64,000 nucleotides of DNA from Nematopogon swammerdamellus (taxonomy: Eukaryota; Arthropoda; Insecta; Lepidoptera; Adelidae): positions 21,783,791 through 21,847,790 of the forward strand of contig OX336344.1 in assembly GCA_946902875.1 (NCBI GenBank). The letters run 5' to 3'. Shown one piece after another: positions 46,101 to 56,189 of this stretch. Both the position numbers and the translations under genes were made by a program. The notes beneath the pieces are model-generated. The model was not told the DNA's origin. It saw only the letters and a list, made by a program, of their open reading frames with translations, and did not search any database. Each line of letters starts with the position of its first letter. Within the stretch, counting starts at the first letter, position 1.

Positions 46101-49100
46101 TATTTGACTTTGCAGCTGGTTTTTACATCATATCATATCGCACACGCTGAATCCCGACAATCGGGGTAAGCAGAGTAATCGGTGTTGTGCTGCAAGAACT
46201 CTGGTCAATTACAGCACAACACCAACCACCACGTTTCGCAAAGTATTCGAACAACATTAGTTTTTACGTTACAAGAAAAAGTTGATCCACCCATTTAACC
46301 CATAATCTGTACCGTGTGGGGCCGGTACTTTAAAAGAATAGCCCCACTGCATCTCTCCCCGTGCATGTCGTAAAAGGCGACTAAGGGATGTGACTCCCTT
46401 CTTATATAACTAGGTGGTAGGGTTTAACCCGCCCGGGTTGGTACCACCGCACTGAATGAAAGGTCGGTCGAAACGGCTATGTAAATAGTTTGTGTTTTCC
46501 GTCCAGTTCAGTGTAGCCGGCACGACTGAAGGGAAGCGCTGACGTGGCACCAAGTTCAACCCGGTGTTATGGGCTGACATCACGGATGTTGTAGGTGATG
46601 TAGCCAACCGTGTCAGTTTCAATAAAAAAAAAAAAAAAAAAAAATTGTGGTACCTACCTATTACGTCTAGTTCTGCAATGCATGCCGCAGTGCTTGGCCG
46701 GGAAGCGGGAGGGACTGGGACTCGGGTCATCGGGTCGGATCGAGATTTAGGACTAGCACGCACTGCGAAAAAAAACGCGCCGTTTTTTTTTCGAAAATTC
46801 TATAACATATGAAAATTATATTATGAATGTACACGCCTCGCGGTATGCAGCAACTGCGAATACTGCGATGGGGTGCGGATTCGTTTCCGCGCGAATTTTC
46901 TGGGCACTATGGTGTAAACCGCGCGGATTTTCTGGGCACTATGGTGTAAACCGCGCGGATTTTCTGGGCACTATGGTGTAAACCGCGCGGATTTTCCGGG
47001 CACTATGGTGTAAACCGCGCGGATTTTCCGGGCACTATGGTGTAAACCGCGCGGATTTTCTGTGCATTATGGTGTAAACCGCGCCGATTTTCTATGCATT
47101 CTGGTGTAAACCGCGCCGATGTCAATCCAGCGTCGTGCCGTGTGACTGGTGGGTGACCCCGTGGTGTCCCGCGACTTAGAACCACTGCAACTCCGTAGGG
47201 ACGTCGGCTCCCTGAGTGTGTTCTATCGTTTATTTCATGGGGAGTGTTCGGAGGAGCTGTTTAACGCGATTCCGTCGTCCCCATTCCACCTCCGCACTAC
47301 GCGTACTGGGCAGGGGATGCACCCCTATTCAATCGACCTACCACTAGGCCTGCCACCCCTCCGGGTTTGACCCGGAGTCTACGGGTTTGAATGGTGTATA
47401 TCCGGGCTACGGGTTAACATCGTATTTCTCCGGGTCAGACCAGGCGGGCGGTGCGTGGAACGCACGCACGTCGTCGTCGTCGCGAGCGCCAATGAAAGCC
47501 GGCATTCGCCCGCCGCTCGAGTCGAACCGAGCGGTGAATTCGGCTTGACTGACTGAATGATCGGAGCGGAGTGGGTGGACATCGGACGAATCGGACGCGC
47601 CATGCATTAATTAACGAAACCTCTGCAAATTTAAAAGTTTTTTGCGTAGTTTTAGGCCAGTCATATCTAACACTAAAAATCGCTAAAATCGCAAACTAAC
47701 GGTTAGTTCTGATTTTTTTATATGTTGTTAGGACCACTATCAGTAGTGTATATTCAAGTTTGCAGCTTCGAAAGACCTGTGCTAACTTCGCAGCACTCGA
47801 AAAACCGCGAAATTTTCACACTTTTTTTGGTATTTTCAATATAAGTCCTAAACTAATTTTTATAAAATGTTTTCCATACGTTTTTGAGTAGACTAAAATT
47901 GCTACAATTTGAGATCAGAACCAACTCTGTAGGTTTAATACTTACCGAGATACAGCTCTCCAAAGATTGAAATTGTTTTCCAAAAAAGTGAAATTTTAAG
48001 ATTTCGTCAATTTTCGACCTCGATATCGGGGAAAATACTCATTTACGGGTAAAATTCTAATTCATGGGTCCATGTACATCCACAAGAAATTAAAATGTAA
48101 TTTTTTTGGAAAATATTGTAAATTTTTGAGAGCTGTATCTCGGTAAGTATTGAACCTACAGAGCTGGTTCTGATATCAAATTGTAGCAATTTGAATCAAT
48201 AATAGTACATATTTCTTGTAGATGTGCATGGTTTTTCCTTTCAAACCATTGCGAGAACTAAACAGAGCAAATTTGCGAAAAAGGTTGTTTTTTAATTTTT
48301 TTGATTTTTAAGATTTGTGGGTAAAGTATAAGGTCTACAGACGTCGTTCTTTGCTTAAATTAAAGCTAATTACATTTGCTGCAACATCTTTTCTTATAAT
48401 TTTACCCGTAAAATGAGTATTTTCCCCGATATCGGGGTCGAAATTGGCCAAATCTTAAAATTTCACTTTTTTGGAAAAATTGTCCTACAAAGCTGGTTCT
48501 GATATCAAATTATAGCAATTTGAATCAATATTAATAGTTTAAATATATATTTCTTGTGGATGTACATGGTTTTTCCTTTCAAACCATTGTGAGAACTAAA
48601 CAGAGCAAATTTGCATGAAATTCAGTTTTTCCATTTTTTGGTTTTTTACGATTTGTGAGTAAACTATATGATCTACAGATATCGTTCTTTGCTTAAATTA
48701 AACCTAATTACATTTGCTACAACATCTTTTCCTCTAATTTTACTTGTAAATGAGTATTTTCCCCGATATCGGGGTCGAAATTGACGAAATGTTAAAATTT
48801 CACTTTTTTGGAAAAAAATATCAATTTTTTGAGAGCTGTATCTCGGTAAGTATTGAACCTACAGAGCTGGTTCTGATCTCAAATTGTAGCAATTTTAAAG
48901 TCTACTTTAAAAGCGTGTAGAAAATAGTTTATAAAAAACGCATAGTTCAGGACTTATATTGAAAATACCAAAAAAAGTGCGAACATCGTGCGGTTTTTCG
49001 AGTGCTGCAAAGTTAGCACAGGTCTTTCGAAACTGCAAACTTAGATATACATTACTGGTAGTGGTCCTGACAACATATTAATAAATCAGAACTAGCCGTT

Positions 49101-52100
49101 AGTTTGCGATTTTAATGTTAGATGTGGCCTATTTCGGAGGAAAAAATTTTTTTTCCCATACAAAGTTAATTTTCCATACAAAAGAATTTTTTTAAAGCAC
49201 CAAAACATTGGTTTTTAATATACATGTATGTAAAAACAAGGGAAGTGGTATGGGTGAATGTTTTGGTGGTTTAAAAAAAATAACCATGATTAATTTATAA
49301 CCTAACCTAATGTTGAGGCGGCGCATGTCGTTATTGCATAAGTTCCTATTAAAAATAAATTTTTTGGTGCATTTAAAAAAAAAATCTAAAATTTTATTTG
49401 TATTAAAATATATTTTTAAATTTTTTTTTTCTCCGAAACTACGCATTTCCGGCAAACAATTCTTTCACTATATTTCATCTTTTATCTAGACCGACACAAT
49501 AAGCATACCAGCAATGTTCGATCTATTTCCCGCTAATCAAATACTCACCCAAATTTTGAATTTCCTGAATACTCCGGGTCTGCAATTTTTTAAAGGTGGC
49601 AGCCCTACCTACCACGCATGCGCACCAACCGGTTCTGTAGGTCTTTTATTCACAGAACCGGGAAAATGTGGAACGCACTCCCTGACCATCTATTTCCTCC
49701 CAAGTACAGCCTGGGTCTTTTCAAAAGGGGCGTGAAAAGGCTCCTGTCAGGCCGGCATGACATTCGCAATCCCCGTGCATCACAGAATGTCCATGGGCAT
49801 CGTTAGACACCTACTTGTAGGTGTAACGATGCCACATGTCGCGCTATCGATAAAAAAAAATAATAAAAAAATGTTCTAAGTAGGTACCTATGCATTTTAT
49901 GACGTAAACCGCTGTGTAAACCGCGCGGATTTTTATTCGCAGTGCGTGTAATGTATGGATTGTTTGAAACGCGGATTTTAATCCTCTCGAAAATAAGTCA
50001 ACGCTTATATGCATAAATACCGCACTCTGTATCCCGATAATCGGGGTAAGCAGAGTAATCTACGTTGTGCCGCAAGAACTCTGGTCAATTACGTCGCAAC
50101 ACCGACCACCACGCTTAGCAAAGTAGGTAGGTATTCGGACAATAGTTAACTATCAAGGCGCAAGTAAGGCAAGAAGACCGACAAACCTGCTGCTTGGCTC
50201 GGTATAAGGACTGTGCCAAGGTGAGAGGTGGCTACCCTCTCGCCATTTAGCACGGCATCTTGTCCTTATCCCTTATAGTCGCCTTTTACACTCCCCGGCA
50301 CGCAACTTGGCCTCTGTGCGAGAGGGACAGCGTTATACGCACGCGATCGTTGGTATAACGCTGTCCCGCTCGCACAGAGGCCAAGTTACGTGCCGGGGCG
50401 TATAGGACATGCACGGAGAGAGATGCAGTAGGGCTATTCTTTTCAAGTACCGGCCCCACACGGTACCTACAATAATAAATTACTTACATACTAGGTAGGT
50501 TAGGGTTAGGTACCACTGAACAGATCTTACCAACCACAAGGTGTACACAGTTCCCGGCAGAAAATAATGCGTGGCGAGCTTTAGAAAGAGAAAATCCGGT
50601 TGTAGAGCGCCGTCCCTGCCGCACACAGAGACGTGCGTGTTCGTGCGACAGGGACGGCGCTCTACAACCGGATTGTCTCTTTCTAAAGCTCGGTTACGTA
50701 GAAATACTTTTGCTGGCAGCCACGCTTCGCTAATGCCAATGTCTTGGGAAAACTTGGGAAACACGTGCATCACATAATGTCCATGGGCATCGTTAGACAC
50801 CAACTTGTAGGTGAAACGAAGCCACATATCGCGGTACCTATCCATAAAAAAAAATAAAAAAAAGTTCACGGTTTATAACTAAAAAATTGAAAATTTTATC
50901 TACATAACTACTACAAAGACAACTTGATAATTATGATAGGTAAAGTATCAAATAAACCAAAAAAATATTGGTAAGTAGGTACCTAGTTATTATTCGAGAA
51001 AACGATATAAGCATCATGCATGCATGACTCATGCAGCGTGCTGCGTGACTAGGCAAAATTAGATCGACGGCAAATTCACAAAATTAAATCAAATTTTCAG
51101 GATGATCTCATAATAGTAAGGTAAGACCAAGTTGTGCTACTGATAACTACATATTTCCAGAACATGACCAAAAGTGCCGTGCTAAAAGGCGACAGGTTAG
51201 CCACCTCGCACCTTGACACTGTCCTTCCGCCGAGTCATGCAGCAGTTGGGTCTTCGTGCCTTACATGCTGCTTGATAGTTATCTTGTCCTAATAGTTTGC
51301 TAAACGTGATGGTCGGTGTTGTGCTGTATACAAGAGTACCTACTAGCAGCACAACACCAATTACTCTGCTTACCCCGATTGTCGGAATACAGCCTGTGGT
51401 ATGTATGTATTTATGTATGTATGTATGACCAAAAGGGAAATTGTTAAGTAAGTGCCTATGAAGGAGGCAGTTACGGGACCTACTTGCTCCATAAATTCCT
51501 ACAAGTTTATTGAACTCGCCGAAGTAGATCGAACCACAGTGCGTTGGCTTGGCAAGCGCAATCCCAAAGTAGCAAATTATTACGCTCCAAAAAACCGGTC
51601 TTTGGCCGGTGATTTTGTTATGCAATGTTCTACCATCTCTTAGCGTGCACTTCACTTCATCATCTGACAAAATCCGTAAGCCAACCCGTATTTACCCGTA
51701 CTTCTCTTTCAAGGCGCCGCCCGCCGTCACTTTCGCTGGTTGGAGTAGGATGCAACACAATCAATCAATAAAAAAATTGGTTTTTATTTTTTCATTCTAA
51801 AACTACGGATCGAAACAAAAAAGTAAAAAGCTACGGATTTAGATATATAAGGTCTTTGAAAATTTGTTAATAGTACGCTAACCGGAATATAATATCGGAA
51901 ATAGATCACTTTTGAAAAACAAAGAATTTTTTATTTTTTATTTATTTTTTTTATTTAAAATGTAAAAAAAAATATTTTTTTTAATCGTTTCAGTTTCATG
52001 CCAGGAACAAAAAAGTCTTCCAACACATAGATCTCCTTCTTTCAGAAATTGTGAAAAGCCACAATTTTAGTTTTATTAGTATGGAATAGAAAGAATTTGA

Positions 52101-55100
52101 TTTTTTTTACCAACTTAAACGTGTTACATCATAATGGTAATGAAGACTTTTTTGGTACTGTTATGAAACTGAATCGATTAGGCTATAAAAATCAACCACC
52201 TATTTTTTATTTATTTAAATACATAAAAAAAATATTTTACATAAAAAAAAACCCAAGGTCCAAAAAATTTTATATAGGTTTTACTCCCTATATCATACAG
52301 AACCCCCCCTTAGCGTACTATTAACTAATTTTCAAAGACCTTATATATTCGACAAATAAAATATATTTTTTCCGAAGCCTTGATTTTTCAGTCATGATTT
52401 TTTTTCTATCGAGCGAAGTTAATCAAATCTTGTTTTCAATAATCTGCGCTGATCTGATAGATGAAGTACCTATTAATATATTAAAACTGAATCTGTCAGG
52501 TGAGTAATATTGGTGGTAAACTGCGCGGAATCATCGCAGGAGATGACGATGTAAACGTGTTGCAGTTTGCGGTCGGTTTTGTCCAGTGTAGCCCGTTCTG
52601 TTCCTCGCGGAAATTGGACTAAATTACGCGTTTTACCAGTTTGTAAATTTTACGGTTGCTTGCAAAACTTGTAAAGCAATCAGTTTCTCGGAATCGAAAT
52701 GAAAGTTTGTCCATTTATTACACTTGTCATATAAGGGTTTCATTAACCAGTAAGTACCCGTACCTTCGTAGAAAGAAATATTTTTTAGGTATAGAAGTAG
52801 GCTTATCTACCCTATTGTTCCACAATTTGCCACAATAGATAGAACACACTTAGGAAGCCGAGGCCCAGACGCCCCTACGGAGTTGCAGTGGTTCTAAGTC
52901 GCGGGTCACCGCAGGGTCACCCACTAGTCGCACGGCATGACGCTGGATTGAGTCTAGCGGCGCAAGCTGGCATTTAGCTGAGCCATCCCACAAGTGCGAG
53001 CAGTACTCCAAGCAGGACCTAACCTGTGTTTTATAAAACGTCAGTTTTTGGCCCGGCGGCGGCGGCGGAGGCGGCGTGAAGTACCACCGCACTTTGTTTA
53101 GCACGCCCAGCTTTTTTGGGGCCGGCTTGGCCTAGCCCTCAATGTGGCGCCGGTAGTTCAAGTCGTGCGAAAGTTCGACACCGAGGACCCCGACGAATTT
53201 CAGCGACGTGTTTTGGAAGGAAGGAGCTGGCGTGAACGTCGTTCTCTTCGCACTGAACGCAAACACTTGTGTCTTCGATGCGTTGAAAAAACCAAGTTGC
53301 TCCGGCCCCATTCGGCAATAGACCGGAGTGTTTGCTCGAGGTCAGACACAAGTGCTAGCCTCTTCTCGTTCACAACGTTCCGTCCGGCTGAAGGGTGACT
53401 GGTGTAGGATCCGTGTGCCGTACTGTCGTATGCATAACAATGTATGTTGCTGAGTGGCAGCTCAGAAACAGCGTGGGAGACAACACAGAACCCTGTGGTA
53501 CACCGGCATTCACTGACATGGCGTCCGACGACCAGCCGTCCACGAGGACCCAAATGCTACGCCCATGTAGGAAGTCGGTGACCCAGTCACCAAGGCCACA
53601 GGGGATTCCGTACGACGGCAGCTTGCCCAGAAGCGCTTTATGCCAGACCTAGTCAAATGCCTTAGCAATATCGAGTCCAATTGCCAAGGATTCACCGTAC
53701 CCTTCAAGCGCTTCCCCCCAAAGGCGAGTGACGTACGCTAGGAGATCACCAGCTGATCGGTTTGGCCGGAAGCCGTATTGCCGATCGCTGATGAGATTAT
53801 TTGTCTCCAGGTACGTCATGCATGAGCTGCGTATTGATAACGCGCTCCATCACCTTGCACAGGAGGTAGTTGCTATAGGTCGGTAGTTTGACGGGTCAGA
53901 GCGATCGCCCTTTTTAGGGCAAGCTGAACGAAAGCATATAGATTATAGAAACAGAATAGTCTACGTGGAGTAACGATGAGGTGCAAATCCTGACGAGAGC
54001 ATAGTTTTAACCCGAAATAATTTCATAGCCGCTTCGACAGATCATTCAGTGTGGTGGTACAAATCCGGACGGGTCAACCTCTACCATGCATGCTGCATGC
54101 TAAGGAACTTACAGTTTTATGAGATAAATTCTCAACATAGCGAGCCTCAGCGGTCTTACGTATTTTGTCTATTACTTTCAGCTTTTCCCACACTCCGAAT
54201 CGAAATAATCTCTTCTGCGTGGCTGGAATCGAATGTGTTTATAGCCGTGTTCTTTGCTCCAACAGTTGTCTAAATCTATTCACTAACTTCTTCCCTAACT
54301 AAATTATTCTGTTATTTGCAGCTCAACCCCCAACACTGCGTGCCCACGCTCGTGGACGGAGACGTTATCCTGTGGGAGTCCCGCGCCATCATCGCGTACT
54401 TGGCGAACAAGTACGGCAAGGGAGGCACTCTGTACCCTGAGGATCCGAAGGCTAGAGCTTTGGTCGACCAGAGACTGTACTTCGACATGGGAACTCTGTA
54501 CCTGAGATTTGGAGAGTATCTGGTAAGTCAGTAATGCAGCCGCAGCCATCAAAAGGCGAATGTCTGGTGTCACCTTCTCGGGGGTGATATTGGCTGGTCA
54601 GAGCATGCGCTTTGATCCCTCTGAGCTTTACCGGATTGCATAAAAAAATTGGCTCCTAACAATAAGTGCGGATCATACTGAAGTATTATCTCTTTGCCTT
54701 TTAGGTGTTTCTCAGGGTTTAGAGAATGTATTCTCTGATTCCGCAAATCCTAAAAATTACATATCCTGTTAAATGTATAATCCCTCTTTCTGTATCTGTG
54801 AGTTAATCCTAAGATTCGTGGGACCATTGACAACCAGAGGATAATCGTGCTGTGCGCAATTTGGCCTAAGCACACAGAGGTCTAAGCATAGGTTTCTTGC
54901 CTACTGCGATTTAAGTAAATATTTTTTTTCCTTTACATTAATTCAATAGTTTGTTAATTGCATTATTTTAAAGGAACACTTTCGTACCATTGGAAATTAT
55001 TCGCTTGGTCATAAATACACCTTATCCAGTGGCAAACTCTCAAGTTAATCATGTGTGTGTCTGATGAGAAACGTCTTTTCCTTCCAGTATCCCCAGGTAT

Positions 55101-56088
55101 TCGCCAGTGCACCAGCAGACAAGGAAAAGCTGGCCAAAGTTGAGGAAGCGTTGAAGTTCTTGGACGGATTTCTGGCTGGCCAGAAGTACGCCGCTGGAAA
55201 CAATCTCACCATCGCCGACCTGAGTCTAATTGCAAGCGTGTCCAGCTTCGAAGCGGCATACATCGATATAACCAAGTACACGAATGTCAACAGGTCGGTA
55301 TTTTTCCGTCTACGTATTGGTATTAAAGATTTTAAAATTATATAGACTTCTAGGTTTTACCCGTGCGACAGTTGGCGTGGAATTTTGGATCTACAGACTA
55401 CAGTCGGGAGTCTCGGGAGTCACTAGACACGCATGACAATGTGCTGATTTATGATGGATGACAGGACAGATGCAGCAATTCATGACAAAGTGAAAACATT
55501 TTTACTATCAAATTGTATGAAGTTATATACCCACCACACTGCCCTGCCACATGAAGCAGGTCAGTCTCCACAAACAGCACCCGTTCACGAGCACCACACC
55601 GGGGCCAGCCATCGATCGCCTCCCTCAACCATTATAGGGTGGGATGGGAAACGACCCGGATGCGCTGACGTGACATACGCTGTAGCCTAAACGGCTTGAT
55701 GGATTTTAACACATAAGGTGTCGTTAGATTCGTTAGATGGAAGTGCTATAGACTATAAAAATTTTAAAATTCTAAATGGCGGCCGTTAGGCACCATCTTG
55801 TCAAATTTTGGAAATAGTTCAAACCACACCCCATCGAGTGTGGTAAGTATCATTGTGAAGAGCTTAAGAAGACTATTGAAAAAATAATAATTATGCCACT
55901 AAATGTGCTGACAAGTGCTGCTGCCCTCTATATTTTAAGCTAGTTCCCTTGTGCTGGCTGTCTAATCTCTGAACTCTTGTTCCAGATGGTTCCAGCTCGT
56001 GAAGTCGACAGCCCCCGGCTACAAAGAGGCTAACCAGGACGGCGTAGACGCCTTCAAGGCCATGTGCGCCGGCATCAAGAAACCGTGA
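37185..56088 (+). CDS. Delta-class glutathione S-transferase C
   Basis: Coding exons 37185-37325, 54322-54522, 55088-55293 and 55986-56088 give 216 residues. The acceptor tttgcag ends at 37167, so translation starts 17 bases into that exon. It is the most canonical paralogue: [15 protein letters not shown] with Ser11, His40, [10 protein letters not shown] with His52 and Pro55, LWESRA with Glu66-Ser67-Arg68, and TIADLS in exon 3, ending [13 protein letters not shown]. The role is glutathione conjugation in the cytosol. Exon phases equal GST-A and GST-B. The striking feature is intron 2 at 16,996 bases, filled by repeats. No other GST exon lies within it, so joining across it is the simplest reading. 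AATAAA follows at 56165. Confidence 0.88.
37368..37598 (+). mobile_element. SINE family A, short form, 3'-truncated
   Basis: 5' module and body up to gtagccggcacgaccgaagg; the tail is replaced by a T-run. Confidence 0.8.
37735..38310 (+). repeat. R1 repeat with a 218-bp tandem duplication
   Basis: ggctgtcttcttcattgatg occurs at 37984 and 38202, and all sequence between is duplicated, including ttacgtacggttcaaaagat and tactcgaccaataccttaac. Confidence 0.75.
38722..38985 (+). mobile_element. SINE family B nested in hAT
   Basis: 5' module gtaccgtgtggggccggtgc through the family-B body to ccagaatacggcgtgtgg; part of the hairpin region is deleted. Confidence 0.85.
39338..39653 (+). mobile_element. 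P-like MITE with a THAP-domain exon (copy 2)
   Basis: Perfect 25-bp inverted ends starting CTAGAACGATAAAAAAGG, flanked by the 8-bp duplication CATTCCGC. ATG at 39483 opens 26 codons, [13 protein letters not shown] then [13 protein letters not shown], with donor gtaagt at 39563. Cys4 and Cys9 (C-x4-C) of a THAP finger are both intact, and the exon stops where THAP proteins continue with RFP. No further transposase exons exist in the element. Confidence 0.85.
39710..40655. other. GST-C intron 2, unrecognised part
   Basis: Non-coding. A GC-rich run at 40430-40510 holds an ORF of no recognisable family. Confidence 0.35.
40657..41135 (+). mobile_element. SINE family A, full-length reference copy
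   Basis: Order: 5' module gtaccgtgtggggtcggtac; tRNA-like gcctcggtagctcagtggcg; 5S-like ttaagcaacgc then ggatgggtgaccgct; ggttcggattcc B-box at 40860-40871; body ggtaccaccgcactgaacg; tail gccaaccgtgtcaggttcca; poly-A. The head carries presumed Pol III promoter boxes. Confidence 0.92.
41140..41515. other. GST-C intron 2, unrecognised part
   Basis: Non-coding, ending in a gttacgttacgtaacgtaac palindromic run near 41488. Confidence 0.35.
41517..42492. mobile_element. TIR element with a nested R2 repeat
   Basis: ggacacactatgccgaaat near the left end (41528) and atttcggcatagtgtgtcc near the right end (42482) are perfect inverted repeats. R2 (about 41855-42250, starting gtttttgcccgcggcttcg) lies inside. 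No transposase was recognised; class undetermined. Confidence 0.7.
42783..43116 (-). mobile_element. SINE family B
   Basis: Full body and 5' module on the minus strand; slightly diverged (aaacacaggccaccacg). Confidence 0.85.
43163..43740. repeat. Minisatellite, 84-bp units, about 7 copies
   Basis: Units contain gaacgtagctcggccttcgg, cccttagtgacttacgagtt and ttcgatattatttccgtgat. Because 84 is a multiple of three and the unit lacks stops, long repetitive ORFs appear on both strands (28-residue periods); these are not genes. Degenerate units continue to about 43830. Confidence 0.92.
43892..44030 (+). mobile_element. SINE family A with large internal deletion
   Basis: tRNA-like gcctcggtagctcagtggtg joins directly to the tail part gcactagttcaccaaggtat and cgtttcagtttacat. 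Confidence 0.75.
44182..44512 (+). mobile_element. SINE family A, long form, 5S-like part deleted
   Basis: Starts gtcagccccgatagctcagt, then gactgttggaggctgaccgt, gttcggattccacg, body, tail and poly-A. No 5' module. Confidence 0.85.
44620..44895 (-). mobile_element. Degenerate repeat starting with the R2 end
   Basis: agtttttgcccgtggcttcg, then aataaacgatcgcttctctt, which also occurs at 21290. The rest is diverged. Confidence 0.4.
45155..45352. mobile_element. PIF/Harbinger-like MITE
   Basis: Ends ggcccatac and gtatgggcc are inverted, with inner tagcggttctcc / ggagaaccgct. TTA is duplicated on both sides (45152-45154 and 45353-45355). Non-coding, 198 bp. Confidence 0.65.
45360..46130. other. 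GST-C intron 2, unrecognised part
   Basis: AT-rich; gagggtagat at 45428 and atctaccctc near 45485 form a small inverted pair. No exon. Confidence 0.35.
46135..46262 (-). mobile_element. SINE family B, 3' half
   Basis: cacacgctgaatcccgacaa to caaagtattcgaacaa. Confidence 0.8.
46308..46644 (+). mobile_element. SINE family A, short form
   Basis: Complete from gtaccgtgtggggccggtac to a 20-base poly-A. Confidence 0.9.
46887..47120. repeat. 32-bp tandem array, about 7 units
   Basis: Unit cgcgcggattttctgggcac then tatggtgtaaac. The last two units are more diverged. Confidence 0.9.
47120..49870 (+). mobile_element. CR1/Jockey-type LINE 3' fragment, split by a hAT foldback
   Basis: Left part encodes [20 protein letters not shown] and [16 protein letters not shown]; right part (49615 on) continues [20 protein letters not shown] and [14 protein letters not shown], the 3' UTR and poly-A. 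The parts join cleanly once the insertion and one duplication copy are removed. Confidence 0.8.
47344..49606. mobile_element. Non-autonomous hAT foldback, 2263 bp
   Basis: Flanked by the perfect 8-bp duplication ACCTACCA (47336-47343 and 49607-49614). Ends aggcctgccacc and ggtggcagccct are inverted. Inner arms of about 400 bases (about 47650-48060 against 48740-49130) are complementary, and blocks such as gagagctgtatctcggtaag recur internally. Non-coding; hAT by duplication length and ends. Confidence 0.75.
50020..50467 (-). mobile_element. SINE family B, split by a hairpin MITE
   Basis: Body and 5' module on the minus strand, interrupted between cgccttttac and gacatgcacgg. Confidence 0.85.
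50293..50398. mobile_element. Hairpin MITE, 46-bp arms
   Basis: ccccggcacgcaacttggcc at the left and ggccaagttacgtgccgggg at the right; two mismatches in 46 pairs, 14-base loop. Confidence 0.85.
50575..50692. mobile_element. Hairpin MITE, about 50-bp arms
   Basis: cgagctttagaaagagaaaa at the left and gtctctttctaaagctcg at the right, with inner tgtagagcgccgtccctg and its complement. Confidence 0.85.
50748..50870 (+). mobile_element. CR1/Jockey-type LINE 3' end
   Basis: cgtgcatcacataatgtcca, acaccaacttgtaggtgaaa and poly-A; only the last 120 bases. Confidence 0.75.
51174..51430 (+). mobile_element. SINE family B, 5' module missing
   Basis: gccgtgctaaaaggcgacag through the cagcacaacaccaattact hairpin half to a (gtat)n tail. 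Confidence 0.85.
51435..51843. other. GST-C intron 2, unrecognised part
   Basis: Contains an ORF fragment without recognisable family and AT-rich sequence. Confidence 0.3.
51844..52347. mobile_element. TIR element, about 500 bp
   Basis: Inverted ends about 37 bases long, starting tatataaggtctttgaaaat and ending attttcaaagaccttatata. TA-rich edges allow a TA target; class not determined. The inside is AT-rich and non-coding. Confidence 0.75.
52350..52850. other. GST-C intron 2, unrecognised part
   Basis: Non-coding; no shared repeat seen. Confidence 0.3.
52853..53950 (-). pseudogene. CR1/Jockey-type LINE reverse transcriptase fragment
   Basis: Minus-strand reading with frame breaks shows [10 protein letters not shown], the palm segment with GIPCGLGDW and [13 protein letters not shown], and later [20 protein letters not shown] and [12 protein letters not shown]. 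The last part matches the 47.1-kb LINE, so it is the same family further 5'. Stops and frameshifts make it non-functional. Confidence 0.75.
54008..54160 (-). mobile_element. SINE family A, remnant
   Basis: catagccgcttcgacag, cattcagtgtggtggtac and cttacagttttatg; old copy. Confidence 0.55.
54569..54650 (+). mobile_element. SINE family C, 3' end
   Basis: accttctcgggggtgatatt, ggctggtcagagcatgcgc, ccctctgagc and a poly-A, just after GST-C exon 2. Confidence 0.65.
55300..55980. other. GST-C intron 3
   Basis: No mobile element recognised; the intron is 692 bases (55294-55985). Confidence 0.5.
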
Positions 56089-56164
56089 ACTATTTCTACA
56101 TTGTGATTTATTTCTGTGCACACTGTATACATGTCTCCTTGTGATTGCATTGAATCTGATTTTT

Positions 56165-56170
56165 AATAAA
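56165..56170 (+). promoter_or_regulatory. GST-C polyadenylation signal
   Basis: AATAAA 77 bases after the stop codon, followed by a T-rich stretch near 56190. Confidence 0.7.
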
Positions 56171-56189
56171 CAACCATAAGTAACTACGT

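Larger units (their letters stand above)
46757..49948. mobile_element. Outer TIR element with a 32-bp tandem array, split by later insertions
   Basis: CACGCACTGCGAA at 46757 and TTCGCAGTGCGTG ending at 49948 are perfect inverted ends. The array of 32-bp units runs from 46887 to about 47120 and has one more unit (gtgtaaaccgcgcggatttt) at 49913-49934, after the LINE. This shows one element split by the LINE. Flanks show no clear duplication. Confidence 0.6.

Noticed and set aside
46564..46620. Small ORF starting [18 protein letters not shown], which recurs at several places
   Set aside because: It is the tail of SINE family A read in one frame; every copy gives it.
53144..53700. Several plus-strand ORFs of 65-85 codons
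   Set aside because: They are antisense to a decayed LINE reverse transcriptase on the minus strand.
37326..54321. Possibility that GST exons on either side belong to two different genes
   Set aside because: No second exon 1 or spare exon 2 was found in between, and phases match the paralogues.
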